A stretch of DNA of 64,000 nucleotides, from contig NZ_LIVX01000002.1 in assembly GCF_001905665.1 (NCBI RefSeq), positions 383,420-447,419 of the forward strand. The letters are read 5' to 3'. Shown in pieces: positions 1-8,854 of the stretch (positions within the stretch are counted from its first letter, which is position 1; each line of letters starts with the position of its first letter). The stretch is from Streptomyces sp. CB02261. GTDB lineage: Bacteria; Actinomycetota; Actinomycetes; Streptomycetales; Streptomycetaceae. The translations under genes and the position numbers were made by a program. The notes under the pieces are model-generated. The model ran no database searches, had not been told where the DNA came from, and saw only the letters and a list, made by a program, of their open reading frames with translations.

Positions 1-978
1 GAGGTGGACCGGTGGGTGTGGACCGGGATCGCCGTGGTCGTCACCACCCTGCTCAACCTGTGGGGCGTACGGGCGGCGGCCCGGGTCGGCTTCGCGGTGC
101 TCGCGATGGAGATCGTCGTCCTGCTGGTCTTCGTCGTCTCGGCCGTGGTGGTGCTCGTACGGGACGGGGCTCGGCGCGACTGGTGGTCGCCGCTCACCGG
201 TGACGGAGCGTTCTCGTTGGCCGCGGTGGTGGGCGCGGTGTCGGTGGCCGTCCTCTCCTATCTGGGCTTCGACGCGATCGCCTCCTTCGCGGAGGAGGTC
301 ACGGGCGGTTCGGCGAAGGTGGCGCGGGCGGTGCTGTTCTGCCTGGCCCTCGCGGGCGTCCTCTTCGTGGCGCAGTCCTGGCTGGTCGCGCTCCTCGAAC
401 CGGTCTCGTCCGCCGACCTCGCGGCGGATCCGGGGAAGCAGGGTTCGGCCTTCTACGACGCCGTGGAGACCTCGGTCGGCGGCTGGCTGCACGACCTCGT
501 GGCCCTGTCCAAGGCGATCGGGGCGGCGTTCGCGGCGCTCGCGGGGCAGGCGGCCGGCGGGCGGCTGCTGTTCGCGATGGGCCGTGACCGGCGGCTGCCG
601 CACGTGCTCGCCCGGACGGACGGGGGCGTGCCGCGGGTGGCGCTGCTCGTGGCCGCGACGGTGACGATGATCGCGGCGGTGTGGGCGGCCCGCCGGGACG
701 ACGGCCTCGACCACCTGGTGTCGGTCGTCGACGTCGGCGCCCTGACAGCCTTCGTCCTGCTGCACGCGAGCGTGGTGGGTTGGTTCGCGGTCCGCCGGGC
801 GGAGGGACCGCCGCACGTGCTGAAGCACGTGGTCGCTCCGGTGCTCGGGGCGGCGATCCTGATCGCGGTCATCGTCGAGGCCTCGGCGGCCGCGCAGGTG
901 GTGGGCGTGGTGTGGCTGGGGGTGGGCCTGGTCGTCCTCGCCGTGCAGGGCGCGTCGCGGACCCCGGCGGGGCGCTGA
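1..978 (+). CDS. APC-family amino acid permease, 3' part
   Basis: This is the C-terminal part of an amino acid/polyamine/organocation transporter; the frame is open at base 1, so the start lies outside the window. About 325 residues are visible with roughly eight hydrophobic segments. The stretch [15 protein letters not shown] is the typical APC helix-6 region and [20 protein letters not shown] is the conserved loop after helix 8. It should import an amino acid across the cytoplasmic membrane; the substrate cannot be told from this fragment. It ends just before a GC-rich 9-base tandem repeat and is not obviously linked to xseA downstream. Confidence 0.85.
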   Translation, partial: EVDRWVWTGIAVVVTTLLNLWGVRAAARVGFAVLAMEIVVLLVFVVSAVVVLVRDGARRDWWSPLTGDGAFSLAAVVGAVSVAVLSYLGFDAIASFAEEVTGGSAKVARAVLFCLALAGVLFVAQSWLVALLEPVSSADLAADPGKQGSAFYDAVETSVGGWLHDLVALSKAIGAAFAALAGQAAGGRLLFAMGRDRRLPHVLARTDGGVPRVALLVAATVTMIAAVWAARRDDGLDHLVSVVDVGALTAFVLLHASVVGWFAVRRAEGPPHVLKHVVAPVLGAAILIAVIVEASAAAQVVGVVWLGVGLVVLAVQGASRTPAGR

Positions 979-1003
979 GGCCTTCGGGACGCCCACCCTC
1001 GGG

Positions 1004-1120
1004 CCCGGGAGGCCGGGAAGGCCAGGGAGGCCGGGGAGGCCGGGGAGGCCGGGGAGGCCCGGGAGGCCCGGGAGGCCCGGGAGGCCCGGGAGGCCCGGGA
1101 GGCCCGGGAGGCCGGCGAGG
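1004..1120. repeat. 9-bp tandem repeat array, unit aggcccggg
   Basis: About 12 consecutive copies of a 9-base unit, first as aggccgggg variants and then as near-perfect aggcccggg, fill the gap between the permease stop and the xseA promoter. Each unit contains the palindrome cccggg, so the array can fold in many registers. It would read as a Gly/Pro-rich collagen-like sequence in translation, but no start site or codon bias supports a gene. It probably varies in copy number between strains. Confidence 0.85.
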
Positions 1121-1154
1121 CCCCCGTGCCGTCGGCACGGCCGCCCGCGCGGTC

Positions 1155-1183
1155 CTGACGTTGTCGTACCGCGCCGTTACGCT
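1155..1183 (+). promoter_or_regulatory. Putative xseA promoter, leaderless
   Basis: A CTGACG -35-like hexamer at 1155-1160 and a TACGCT -10-like hexamer at 1178-1183 are 17 bases apart. The xseA ATG follows only six bases after the -10 element and no Shine-Dalgarno sequence is present, so transcription probably starts at or next to the ATG. Confidence 0.5.
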
Positions 1184-1189
1184 CGGTCC

Positions 1190-2407
1190 ATGGCTCTGAC
1201 TACGTCCGCCGAAGCACCGCTTCCCGTCGGTGAGGTCTCCCGGCTGATCGGGGGGTGGATCGACCGGCTCGGAGCGATCTGGGTCGAGGGGCAGATCACG
1301 CAGCTGTCGCGGCGGCCCGGCGCCGGGGTCGTCTTCCTGACGCTGCGGGATCCCTCGTACGACATCTCGATCGGCGTCACCTGCTACCGCCAGGTCTTCG
1401 ACGCCGTCGCGGACATCGTGTCGGAGGGCGCCCGGGTCGTGGTGCACGCCAAGCCCGAGTGGTACGCGCCACGGGGGCAGCTGTCGCTGCGGGCGGTGGA
1501 GATCAAGCCGGTCGGGATCGGCGAGCTGCTCGCCCGCCTGGAGCAGCTGAAGCGGAGCCTGGCGGGCGAGGGGCTGTTCGCGCTCGACCGGAAGAAGCCG
1601 CTGCCGTTCCTGCCGCACCGGATCGGGCTCGTCTGCGGCCGCGCATCGGCGGCGGAGCGGGACGTCCTGGAGAACGCGCGCCGTCGCTGGCCCGCCGTCG
1701 CCTTCGAGGTGCGGAACGTGGCGGTGCAGGGCGTGAAGGCGGTTCCTCAGGTCGTCCAGGCGGTCAAGGAGCTCGACGCGCACGAGGACGTGGACGTGAT
1801 CATCGTCGCCCGCGGCGGCGGCAGCGTCGAGGACCTGCTGCCGTTCTCGGACGAGCAGCTGGTCCGGGCGGTGGCCGAGTGCCGTACGCCGGTGGTGTCG
1901 GCGATCGGGCACGAGCCGGACTCGCCGCTCCTCGACCTGGTGGCCGACCTGCGCGCCTCGACGCCGACGGACGCGGCCAAGAAGGTCGTGCCGGACGTCG
2001 GGGAGGAGCTGGAGCGGGTGCGCGGGCTGCGGGACAGGGCGCTGCGGACGGTGCGGGGGCTCCTCGACCGGGAGGAGCGCGGCCTCGCGCACGCGCTCGC
2101 GCGGCCCGTCATGGAGCATCCGCAGCGGATGGTCGAGGTCCGCGAGGACGAGGTGGCGGCGCTGCTCGCCCGGAGCCGGCGTGTCCTCGGGCACCTGCTG
2201 GACCGGGCGGACTCCGAGCTGTCGCACACCCGGGCGCGGGTCCGGGCGCTGTCGCCCGCCGCGACGCTGGAGCGGGGGTACGCGGTGCTCCAGCGGGCGG
2301 ACGGCGCGGTGGTCCGCTCGCCGGAGGAGGTCGCGGAGGGCGAGGAGCTGCGGGCGCGGGTCGCGGAGGGCGAGTTCGCGGTGCGCCGCGTCCCCGGCCC
2401 GGCCTGA
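1190..2407 (+). CDS. xseA: Exodeoxyribonuclease VII large subunit
   Basis: This is the catalytic large subunit of exonuclease VII, which degrades single-stranded DNA from both ends to short oligonucleotides. The 405-residue protein has the N-terminal OB-fold (about 1-105, with [17 protein letters not shown] start and VWVEGQI-like strand), the catalytic core with the [11 protein letters not shown] motif near residue 208 and [16 protein letters not shown], then a long coiled-coil helical region and the C-terminal GYAVLQ motif. Length is normal for the family. The ATG is preceded by a promoter-like sequence but no ribosome binding site, suggesting a leaderless message. xseB follows after 63 bases on the same strand. 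Confidence 0.96.
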   Translation: MALTTSAEAPLPVGEVSRLIGGWIDRLGAIWVEGQITQLSRRPGAGVVFLTLRDPSYDISIGVTCYRQVFDAVADIVSEGARVVVHAKPEWYAPRGQLSLRAVEIKPVGIGELLARLEQLKRSLAGEGLFALDRKKPLPFLPHRIGLVCGRASAAERDVLENARRRWPAVAFEVRNVAVQGVKAVPQVVQAVKELDAHEDVDVIIVARGGGSVEDLLPFSDEQLVRAVAECRTPVVSAIGHEPDSPLLDLVADLRASTPTDAAKKVVPDVGEELERVRGLRDRALRTVRGLLDREERGLAHALARPVMEHPQRMVEVREDEVAALLARSRRVLGHLLDRADSELSHTRARVRALSPAATLERGYAVLQRADGAVVRSPEEVAEGEELRARVAEGEFAVRRVPGPA

Positions 2408-2470
2408 GCGAAGATCCAGAGCATCCAGAGAGCATCGAGAGAGAACCGGACACGGAGGGTGGAGCGGCAC

Positions 2471-2758
2471 ATGGCAGCGGGAACGAGTGCGGGTGCGGGC
2501 GCGGACGAGGCGGCGCTCGGGTACGAGGAGGCGCGGGACGAGCTGATCGAGGTCGTGCGGCGCCTGGAGGCGGGCGGGACGTCCCTCGAGGACTCGCTCG
2601 CGCTGTGGGAGCGCGGCGAGGAGCTGGCGAAGGTCTGCCGGCGCCGGCTCGAAGGGGCGCGGGCCCGGCTGGACGCCTCCCTCGCGGCGGAGCGCGCGGC
2701 CGAGGCGGAGGCGCAGGGGCGGGCGGAGGGGCCTGGCGGCGACGGGAATCCGGCGTAG
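2471..2758 (+). CDS. xseB: Exodeoxyribonuclease VII small subunit
   Basis: This is the small subunit of exonuclease VII, several copies of which bind the XseA coiled coil. The protein is 95 residues with the family signature YEEARDELIEVVRRLEAGG, then SLEDSLALWERGEEL and a Cys-Arg-Arg-Arg-Leu segment; the last 25 residues are Ala/Glu-rich and probably disordered. I chose the ATG at 2471 over the in-frame GTG at 2459 because GGAG at 2461-2464 is correctly spaced for it. The gap after xseA carries small direct repeats (atccagagc-like). Confidence 0.93.
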   Translation: MAAGTSAGAGADEAALGYEEARDELIEVVRRLEAGGTSLEDSLALWERGEELAKVCRRRLEGARARLDASLAAERAAEAEAQGRAEGPGGDGNPA

Positions 2759-2770
2759 ACTCAGGGTGAA

Positions 2771-2825
2771 CCGGATCACTATCCGGATGGGTTAGTTGAA
2801 CTTTCACCAATTCTCGGCGTACTGT
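2771..2825 (+). promoter_or_regulatory. Hairpin after xseB and putative promoter of the nitroreductase gene
   Basis: A perfect 6-bp stem (ccggat/atccgg, 2771-2786) sits 12 bases after the xseB stop and may be a short terminator or an operator. It is followed by TTGAAC (2796-2801), an 18-base spacer and TACTGT (2820-2825), a reasonable housekeeping promoter for the gene at 2885. Confidence 0.4.
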
Positions 2826-2884
2826 CGAGGACATCGCTTGAACCCGTACGAGCGACCCCCTTTGCAGTCCGGAAGGTACGCAGC

Positions 2885-3475
2885 ATGTCTCTCGCTCTTG
2901 ACCCCGCCGCCCAGGACCTCCTCTTCCGCGAGGCCCGCACCGCCAACACGTTCGCCGACGAGCCGGTGACCGACGAGCAGGTCCAGGCGATCTACGACCT
3001 GGTGAAGTACGGCCCGACCGCGTTCAACCAGACCCCGCTGCGCATCACCCTGGTCCGCTCCCCCGAGGCCCGCGAGCGCCTGGTCAAGCACATGGCCGAG
3101 GGCAACCGCCCGAAGACCGCCTCGGCCCCGCTGGTCGCGATCCTCTCCGCCGACAACGAGTTCCACGAGGAGCTCCCGGCGCTGCTCCCCCACTTCCCGC
3201 AGGCCAAGGACATGTTCTTCGCCGAGCGTCCGGTCCGCGAGCAGTCCGCCGTCCTGAACGCCGCCCTCCAGGCCGCGTACTTCATCGTGGGCGTCCGCGC
3301 CGCCGGCCTGGCCGCGGGCCCGATGACCGGCGTCGACCTCTCCGGCCTCCAGAAGGAGTTCCTGGACGCCGACCACACCCCGCTGATGGTCGTCAACATC
3401 GGCAAGCCGGGCGAGGACGCCTGGTTCCCGCGCTCCCCGCGCCTGTCCTACGAGGACGTCGTCACCACCGTCTGA
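2885..3475 (+). CDS. Nitroreductase-family protein, RutE/malonic semialdehyde reductase type
   Basis: This is an FMN-dependent NAD(P)H oxidoreductase of the nitroreductase fold. The 196 residues match the RutE/HadB subgroup: FREARTANTFADEPVTDEQ at the start, the conserved YGPTAFNQTPLRI flavin-binding stretch near 45-58 (this subgroup has FNQTP where classical nitroreductases have Ser/Gln-rich loops), and GVRAAGLAAGPMTG near 135-148. RutE reduces malonic semialdehyde to 3-hydroxypropionate in pyrimidine breakdown, but no rut genes are nearby, so the physiological substrate is open. It stands alone between its own promoter and a strong bidirectional terminator. Confidence 0.88.
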   Translation: MSLALDPAAQDLLFREARTANTFADEPVTDEQVQAIYDLVKYGPTAFNQTPLRITLVRSPEARERLVKHMAEGNRPKTASAPLVAILSADNEFHEELPALLPHFPQAKDMFFAERPVREQSAVLNAALQAAYFIVGVRAAGLAAGPMTGVDLSGLQKEFLDADHTPLMVVNIGKPGEDAWFPRSPRLSYEDVVTTV

Positions 3476-3510
3476 GCCCGACGCCCCCGGCGTCCGCGCC
3501 CGACGGCGCA

Positions 3511-3551
3511 CGAGGAAGGCCCCGCACTCGTGGAGTGCGGGGCCTTCCTCG
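3511..3551. terminator. Bidirectional terminator
   Basis: A perfect 19-bp stem (3511-3529 with 3533-3551) around a 3-base loop lies between the convergent nitroreductase and DUF4245 genes. It should stop transcription from both sides. Confidence 0.9.
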
Positions 3552-3572
3552 TCCACGTGCCGGACCGCCGGC

Positions 3573-4097
3573 TCAGACCTTCTTCGACCGGAGCGAGCCC
3601 GCCATCTCGGCCAGCTGCTCGAAGGACGCCGTGCCGGTCACCACCGTCGTGGCCCCGCCGTCGACCCGGACGAGCGCGTCGTACTTCGGGCCCTCCCAGC
3701 GCTGCCAGACCTGGCCCGCCACCGTCTGGGTCCTGCCGGTGTTCTTCGCCCGGTGGGTCACGTCCGGCACGAAGGTGCCCGCCGCCGCCGTCGACTGGTG
3801 GATCGCCACGTACTGCGTGTCCGGGGAGAGGAAGCCCAGCTGCCAGGCGTCGGCGTTGTCCCGCTTGTACGAGACGACCGTCGCCTTCCATCCCTCACCG
3901 AGGCCCTCGGGGGCCAGCACCGGATACGGCGCCGCCCGCTGAGCCGTCAGGAGCTCGACCCGGTAGTCCTTCGCCTTGACCGGATCGGCGCTCTCGTCGT
4001 GTGGGATGAAGAGATACATCACTCCCGCGGCGATCAAGATCACCCCGAGGGACTGGATCATCCCGCGTACCGTCTGCCTGCCTCGCATACCTGCCAC
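3573..4097 (-). CDS. DUF4245 family membrane-anchored protein
   Basis: This is a conserved actinobacterial protein of unknown function, 174 residues, with one N-terminal transmembrane helix (about 11-31) and an extracytoplasmic domain of about 140 residues. Recognisable features are [17 protein letters not shown] and [17 protein letters not shown]. It sits divergently upstream of glpX, an arrangement I recall as common in Streptomyces. An alternative in-frame ATG three codons later is possible. No catalytic motif is visible. Confidence 0.82.
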   Translation of the reverse strand: MAGMRGRQTVRGMIQSLGVILIAAGVMYLFIPHDESADPVKAKDYRVELLTAQRAAPYPVLAPEGLGEGWKATVVSYKRDNADAWQLGFLSPDTQYVAIHQSTAAAGTFVPDVTHRAKNTGRTQTVAGQVWQRWEGPKYDALVRVDGGATTVVTGTASFEQLAEMAGSLRSKKV

Positions 4098-4222
4098 CGC
4101 ACCATGGTCGCATCAAGGGTCCGTGCTCATACGTGGGCCCCTCTGCTCATTTTGTCGACGTACCGATAGAGTCGCAGCACCCTCCCTTAACCGGCCGTCG
4201 CCGTACAGAAAGGTGCGTTCCG

Positions 4223-5257
4223 ATGACCGAGCAGCAGAATCTGCCGCCCGAGCTCGTGGTCTCCCCCGAGGCTCCCGACCGCAACCTCGCCCTTGAGCTG
4301 GTCCGCGTCACCGAGGCAGCCGCCATGGCCGCGGGCCGCTGGGTCGGCCGCGGCGACAAGATCGGCGCGGACGGCGCGGCGGTCAACGCCATGCGCACCC
4401 TGATCTCCACCGTCTCGATGAACGGCGTCGTCGTCATCGGCGAGGGCGAGAAGGACGAAGCCCCCATGCTCTTCAACGGCGAGCGGGTCGGCGACGGCAC
4501 CGGCGCCGAGGTCGACATCGCCGTCGACCCGATCGACGGCACCACGCTCAACGCCAAGGGCATGCCGAACGCGATCGCCGTCCTGGCCGCCGCCGACCGC
4601 GGCTCCATGTTCGACCCGTCCGCGGTGTTCTACATGGACAAGCTGGTCACCGGCCCCGAGGCCGCCGACTTCGTCGACATCAACGCCCCCGTCTCGGTCA
4701 ACATCCGCCGGGTCGCCAAGGCGAAGAACTCCTCGCCCGAGGACATCACGGTCGTCATCCTGGACCGCCCCCGCCACGAGGGCATCGTCAAGGAGATCCG
4801 CGAGACCGGCGCCCGGATCAAGTTCATCTCGGACGGCGACGTCGCCGGTTCGATCATGGCCGTCCGCGAGGGCACCGGCGTCGACATGCTGATGGGCATC
4901 GGCGGCACCCCCGAGGGCATCATCTCCGCCTGCGCCATCAAGTGCCTCGGCGGCGTGATCCAGGGCAAGCTGTGGCCGAAGGACGACGCCGAGCGGCAGA
5001 AGGCGCTCGACGCGGGCCACGACCTGGACCGGGTCCTCTCCACGAACGACCTGGTCGGCGGCGACAACGTGTTCTTCGTCGCGACCGGCATCACCGACGG
5101 CGAACTGCTGCGCGGGGTCCGCTACCGCGCCGAGACGGCGACGACGCAGTCGCTCGTCATGCGCTCGAAGTCGGGCACGATCCGCCAGATCGACTCCACG
5201 CACCGGCTCTCGAAGCTGCGCGCGTACAGCAAGATCGACTTCGATCGCGCCAACTGA
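4223..5257 (+). CDS. glpX: Class II fructose-1,6-bisphosphatase
   Basis: This enzyme hydrolyses fructose 1,6-bisphosphate to fructose 6-phosphate in gluconeogenesis and is normally the only FBPase of actinobacteria. The 344 residues carry the metal-binding [12 protein letters not shown] (72-83) and [12 protein letters not shown] (102-113) motifs and the [20 protein letters not shown] substrate loop. I placed the start at the ATG at 4223, behind an AGAAAGGTG ribosome site; the 30 upstream in-frame residues look like leader sequence. TAGAGT at 4167-4172 could be its -10 element. A strong hairpin follows. Confidence 0.96.
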   Translation: MTEQQNLPPELVVSPEAPDRNLALELVRVTEAAAMAAGRWVGRGDKIGADGAAVNAMRTLISTVSMNGVVVIGEGEKDEAPMLFNGERVGDGTGAEVDIAVDPIDGTTLNAKGMPNAIAVLAAADRGSMFDPSAVFYMDKLVTGPEAADFVDINAPVSVNIRRVAKAKNSSPEDITVVILDRPRHEGIVKEIRETGARIKFISDGDVAGSIMAVREGTGVDMLMGIGGTPEGIISACAIKCLGGVIQGKLWPKDDAERQKALDAGHDLDRVLSTNDLVGGDNVFFVATGITDGELLRGVRYRAETATTQSLVMRSKSGTIRQIDSTHRLSKLRAYSKIDFDRAN

Positions 5258-5262
5258 ACCAT

Positions 5263-5346
5263 CCGGCGGGCCGGGGCGGGCCGACACGGGCCGCAGCCGG
5301 GGCGGACCCGAGGCGGGCCGCCACCGGGGCGGGCCGACACGGCCCG
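5263..5346. repeat. Degenerate ccggggcgggccgac repeats
   Basis: The 3' gap of glpX holds four imperfect copies of a roughly 15-20 base GC-rich unit (cgggccgacacgggcc and relatives). No coding signal is visible. Confidence 0.6.
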
Positions 5347-5373
5347 CCGTCGAACCGGGCCGACGGGCACGAA

Positions 5374-5408
5374 AAGGGGCGCCCCCATGTGCGGTGGGGG
5401 CGCCCCTT
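5374..5408. terminator. Terminator between glpX and the WhiB gene
   Basis: A stem of about 13 bp (5374-5386 with 5395-5408, one bulge) with A-rich and CTT-type flanks lies between convergent genes and can serve both. Confidence 0.85.
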
Positions 5409-5481
5409 CCCGTACGGGACGAGGGAGCGGATCCGCTTCGGTCCGTCCGTTCCCGGGCCGTCCCGGCCCGGCCGATCCCTG

Positions 5482-5853
5482 TCAGCCCGCCTTGGCGATC
5501 CGCTCGGTCGCGGCCGCCTTCCTCAGCTCCACCTCGCGCCGCCGGCGCCGGGCCAGGGCGACGCGGCGCTCCGCCGCCGTGAGCCCGCCCCACACCCCGT
5601 ACGGCTCGGGCTGCAGCAGCGCGTGCTCCCGGCACTCGACCATCACCGGACAGCGACCGCAGACCCGCTTCGCCGCCGCCTCACGCGCGAGCCGCGCGGC
5701 GGTCGGCTCCTTGGAGGGGGCGAAGAAGAGTCCGGCCTCGTCCCGGCGGCACACCGCCTCCGCGTGCCATGGACCGGCCTCGTCCTCCCGGGCAGGGGCG
5801 CGCTGAGGGGGGACGGCGGCGACCTGGAGGGGCTGATGCGGCGGTTGCAGCAC
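5482..5853 (-). CDS. WhiB-family [4Fe-4S] transcriptional regulator
   Basis: This is a Wbl protein, an actinobacterial iron-sulfur regulator that works with the principal sigma factor. The 123 residues contain the four cluster cysteines Cys35, Cys65, Cys68 and Cys74, followed by the GVWGG turn (86-90) and an Arg-rich DNA-binding tail (RRVALARRRRREVELRK). The GTG start at 5853 has AGGAG seven bases upstream. It lies beside glpX, where S. coelicolor has a wbl gene; I do not assign the letter with certainty. The C-terminal tail of basic repeats is longer than in WhiD or WblC types. Confidence 0.93.
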   Translation of the reverse strand: MLQPPHQPLQVAAVPPQRAPAREDEAGPWHAEAVCRRDEAGLFFAPSKEPTAARLAREAAAKRVCGRCPVMVECREHALLQPEPYGVWGGLTAAERRVALARRRRREVELRKAAATERIAKAG

Positions 5854-6002
5854 GGTCTACTCCTGACGACGACTTCGCGAGCGAGCGGCGATGCACCAGC
5901 CCTACCCGCTGTGCGCGCGCCTATGCACTGCGTACCGTGGCGTTCCGCTCTGCGGATACCCGAGGGCGAATTCCGGTCACTCCCGCCGGAGCCGTCGCGG
6001 GG

Positions 6003-6719
6003 TCAGTGGCCGAGGTGCTTGCGGAGCTTGCCCTGGAGGTCAGTGATCCACTTGCCGCGCTTGGGTCTGGCCTCCACGTTCCCGAAGACCGAGTAGCCGT
6101 TGATGACGACGACCGGGGCCTGCGGGTCGGCGCCCTCCAGGGTCACGACCTCGAAGTTGCCGAAGACCCCGCTGCCGTTGCCACGGAGGCTGATGTTCTC
6201 CGGGACCCGCACCTCGACGTTGCCGAAGATCGAGGTGGCGTTGATGGTGGTGAGCCGCTGGGCGAAGATCGCCTCGGTGAGGTCGATCTCGATGTTCCCG
6301 AAGAGCGCGAAGGCGTTCGTCCTGCGGCCCACGCGCCAGCGGCCCTTGCGGGTGGTGCTGGAGAAGATCGCGACGAGGCTGTCGGCCTGGCCGTCCTGCT
6401 CGTCCGGCCCGTACGCGTAGGCCGGCTCGGGCTCCTGGCGGGTCCCGGTCGAGGGCAGGTCGCGGACGATCGGCTCCAGCTCGCCCACCGTCTTCGCCCG
6501 GTAGACCGCGTCGATCCGGTCCGAGTGCTCCTCCGGGTCGAGCCGCCCCTCGGCGAGGGCGTCCCTCAGGATGTCCGCGATCCGGTCCCGGTCCGCGTCC
6601 GAGGCTCGCAACGAGCCCCGCGGATCGGCGAAGCCGGTCTCGGCGGGAGCGGCCGGCCGCTGCGGCTGCTTTTCGGGCACGGCTTCGGACGCGGGTTCCG
6701 GCTGCTTTTCGAGGTCCAC
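6003..6719 (-). CDS. DUF1707 and LiaF-like C-terminal domain protein
   Basis: The 238-residue protein begins with a low-complexity Pro/Ala/Gln stretch, then a DUF1707 (SHOCT-like) domain at about 35-90 with LRASDADRDRIADILRDALAEGRLDPEE, and ends with a beta-helix-like region rich in FGNIEI/FGNVEV repeats (about 120-235) as in LiaF-type cell-wall stress proteins. No membrane segment is seen, so the protein is probably cytoplasmic or membrane-associated by its partner. It starts with GTG. Function is unknown; a role in envelope stress sensing is only suggested by the LiaF-like part. Confidence 0.83.
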   Translation of the reverse strand: MDLEKQPEPASEAVPEKQPQRPAAPAETGFADPRGSLRASDADRDRIADILRDALAEGRLDPEEHSDRIDAVYRAKTVGELEPIVRDLPSTGTRQEPEPAYAYGPDEQDGQADSLVAIFSSTTRKGRWRVGRRTNAFALFGNIEIDLTEAIFAQRLTTINATSIFGNVEVRVPENISLRGNGSGVFGNFEVVTLEGADPQAPVVVINGYSVFGNVEARPKRGKWITDLQGKLRKHLGH

Positions 6720-6902
6720 GCGACCAGCCTAGCGAAACGCGATAGATCGCGACCAGGGGGCGGGGCCGCGACCTGTGGACAACACCCCGAACGGACCCGG
6801 CGGCGAGGGCGGTTCACCCCCGGCCGGCCCCACGGCCCGGGGATCACGACACCCGCACCGCCCCTCCCGCCGCCACCACACCATTCCGGCGCGGTCCCGG
6901 TC

Positions 6903-6921
6903 CCAAGTGAGCCTTACCTCA
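6903..6921 (+). promoter_or_regulatory. Iron box (DmdR/DtxR-type operator) upstream of class I fumarase
   Basis: The 19-base sequence matches 14 of 19 positions of the Streptomyces iron box TTAGGTGAGCCTAACCTAA, including GTGAGCC and ACCT. It lies about 26 bases upstream of a TACGCT -10-like hexamer (6947-6952), so its centre is near -47 of a start predicted at about 6959. A DtxR-family protein bound there could activate rather than repress. Confidence 0.55.
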
Positions 6922-7010
6922 CAGAACCGGCGCCCGGCCCGCGTTCTACGCTGGAGGGCGCACTGCCAACGGAGGCGGTGCGCCGTCTTGCCGAGTGAGG
7001 AATGGCCCCC

Positions 7011-8681
7011 ATGCCAGAGTTTGCGTACTCCGATCTGCTCCCCCTGGGAGAGGACACCACGCCCTACCGCCTGGTGACCTCCGAAGGTGTCTCCACCTTC
7101 GAGGCCGACGGCCGTACGTTCCTCAAGGTCGAGCCGGAGGCCCTGCGGCTGCTGGCCGCCGAGGCGATCCACGACATCCAGCACTTCCTGCGTCCGGCCC
7201 ACCTGGCCCAGCTGCGCCGGATCATCGACGACCCGGAGGCGTCGGGCAACGACAAGTTCGTGGCGCTCGACCTCCTCAAGAACGCCAACATCGCCGCCGC
7301 CGGCGTCCTGCCCATGTGCCAGGACACGGGCACCGCGATCGTCATGGGCAAGCGCGGCCAGAACGTGCTGACCTCCGGCCGCGACGAGGAGGCCCTGTCC
7401 AAGGGCGTCTACGACGCGTACACCAAGCTCAACCTGCGCTACTCGCAGATGGCCCCGGTCACCATGTGGGAGGAGAAGAACACCGGCTCGAACCTGCCCG
7501 CGCAGATCGAGCTGTACGCGACCGACGGCGGCGCGTACAAGTTCCTCTTCATGGCCAAGGGCGGCGGCTCCGCCAACAAGTCCTTCCTCTACCAGGAGAC
7601 GAAGGCCGTCCTCAACGAGGCGAGCATGATGAAGTTCCTGGAGGAGAAGATCCGCTCGCTCGGCACGGCGGCCTGCCCTCCGTACCACCTGGCGATCGTC
7701 GTCGGCGGCACGAGCGCCGAGTTCGCGCTGAAGACCGCGAAGTACGCCTCCGCGCACTACCTGGACGAGCTGCCGACCGAGGGCTCGGCCGAGACCGGCC
7801 ACGGCTTCCGCGACAAGGAGCTGGAGGAGAAGGTCTTCGAGCTGACGCAGAAGATCGGCATCGGCGCGCAGTTCGGCGGCAAGTACTTCTGCCACGACGT
7901 CCGCGTCGTCCGCCTCCCCCGCCACGGCGCCTCGCTGCCCGTCGCCATCGCCGTGTCCTGCTCGGCCGACCGCCAGGCCGTCGCGAAGATCACCGCCGAG
8001 GGCGTCTTCCTGGAGCAGCTGGAGACGGACCCGGCGCGCTTCCTGCCGGACACGACCGACGAGCACCTCGCCGAGGAGAGCGACGTCGTCACCATCGACC
8101 TGAACCAGCCGATGGACGACATCCTCGCCGAGCTGACCAAGTACCCGGTCAAGACCCGCCTCTCCCTCAACGGCCCGCTGGTCGTGGCGCGCGACATCGC
8201 GCACGCCAAGATCAAGGAGCGCCTGGACGCGGGCGAGGAGATGCCGCGGTACCTGAAGGACCACCCGGTCTACTACGCCGGCCCGGCGAAGACCCCCGAG
8301 GGGTACGCCTCCGGTTCCTTCGGTCCGACCACGGCCGGCCGGATGGACTCGTACGTGGAGCAGTTCCAGGCGGCGGGCGGCTCGAAGGTCATGCTGGCCA
8401 AGGGCAACCGCTCGCAGCAGGTGACGAACGCGTGCGGCAGCCACGGCGGGTTCTACCTCGGCTCGATCGGCGGCCCGGCGGCGCGGCTCGCGCAGGACTG
8501 CATCAAGAAGGTCGAGGTCGTCGAGTACGAGGAGCTCGGCATGGAGGCGGTCTGGAAGATCGAGGTCGAGGACTTCCCGGCGTTCATCGTCGTGGACGAC
8601 AAGGGCAACGACTTCTTCCAGAACCCGGCCCCCGAGCCGACGTTCACCCACATCCCGGTGCGAGGCCCCGGCCTCGGCTGA
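7011..8681 (+). CDS. Class I fumarate hydratase, iron-sulfur type
   Basis: This enzyme interconverts fumarate and malate in the TCA cycle with an oxygen-sensitive [4Fe-4S] cluster. Cluster cysteines are clear: Cys103 (PMCQDTGT), Cys222 (AACPPYHLA) and Cys317 (VSCSADRQ), at almost the same positions as in E. coli FumA. Length is 556 residues, normal for the family. I prefer the ATG at 7011 to that at 7002, because GTGAGGA lies at a proper distance only for the former. A second, iron-independent fumarase (fumC) is 3.3 kb downstream and an iron box lies in the promoter region, suggesting iron-responsive exchange of isozymes. Confidence 0.95.
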   Translation: MPEFAYSDLLPLGEDTTPYRLVTSEGVSTFEADGRTFLKVEPEALRLLAAEAIHDIQHFLRPAHLAQLRRIIDDPEASGNDKFVALDLLKNANIAAAGVLPMCQDTGTAIVMGKRGQNVLTSGRDEEALSKGVYDAYTKLNLRYSQMAPVTMWEEKNTGSNLPAQIELYATDGGAYKFLFMAKGGGSANKSFLYQETKAVLNEASMMKFLEEKIRSLGTAACPPYHLAIVVGGTSAEFALKTAKYASAHYLDELPTEGSAETGHGFRDKELEEKVFELTQKIGIGAQFGGKYFCHDVRVVRLPRHGASLPVAIAVSCSADRQAVAKITAEGVFLEQLETDPARFLPDTTDEHLAEESDVVTIDLNQPMDDILAELTKYPVKTRLSLNGPLVVARDIAHAKIKERLDAGEEMPRYLKDHPVYYAGPAKTPEGYASGSFGPTTAGRMDSYVEQFQAAGGSKVMLAKGNRSQQVTNACGSHGGFYLGSIGGPAARLAQDCIKKVEVVEYEELGMEAVWKIEVEDFPAFIVVDDKGNDFFQNPAPEPTFTHIPVRGPGLG

Positions 8682-8697
8682 TGCCGTGACGCCTGCG

Positions 8698-8728
8698 CGA
8701 AGCCCCGTTCCCATGGAGCGGGGCTTCG
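8698..8728 (+). terminator. Terminator of class I fumarase gene
   Basis: A 10-bp stem (8698-8707 with 8719-8728) with an 11-base loop starts 17 bases after the stop codon. Confidence 0.8.
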
Positions 8729-8762
8729 TCGTTCCCCGCCGTCGTCGTTCGCTCAGAAAGTC

Positions 8763-8802
8763 GCTACCGACCGGTAGCCCTCTCGTCGTCTACTGGTCAG
8801 TA
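8763..8802 (+). promoter_or_regulatory. Two palindromes, possible TetR-type operator
   Basis: A 7-bp inverted repeat gctaccg/cggtagc (8763-8778) is followed by tactggtcagta (8791-8802), also palindromic at its ends. ACCGACCGGT-type palindromes are typical TetR-family operators. They lie 53-92 bases before the HAD phosphatase gene; no TetR gene is nearby. Confidence 0.4.
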
Positions 8803-8854
8803 TGGGTCGCGAGCATGTCAACCACTGAGCCGGTCGACCACTCGGGAGCCCCCC

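Noticed and set aside
1004..1120. Collagen-like protein encoded by the 9-bp array
   Set aside because: No start signal or flanking domain. The Gly/Pro pattern is simply what this repeat translates to.
5769..6998. 409-codon plus-strand ORF over the DUF1707 gene
   Set aside because: Antisense shadow; the minus-strand gene has the recognisable DUF1707 and LiaF-like sequence.
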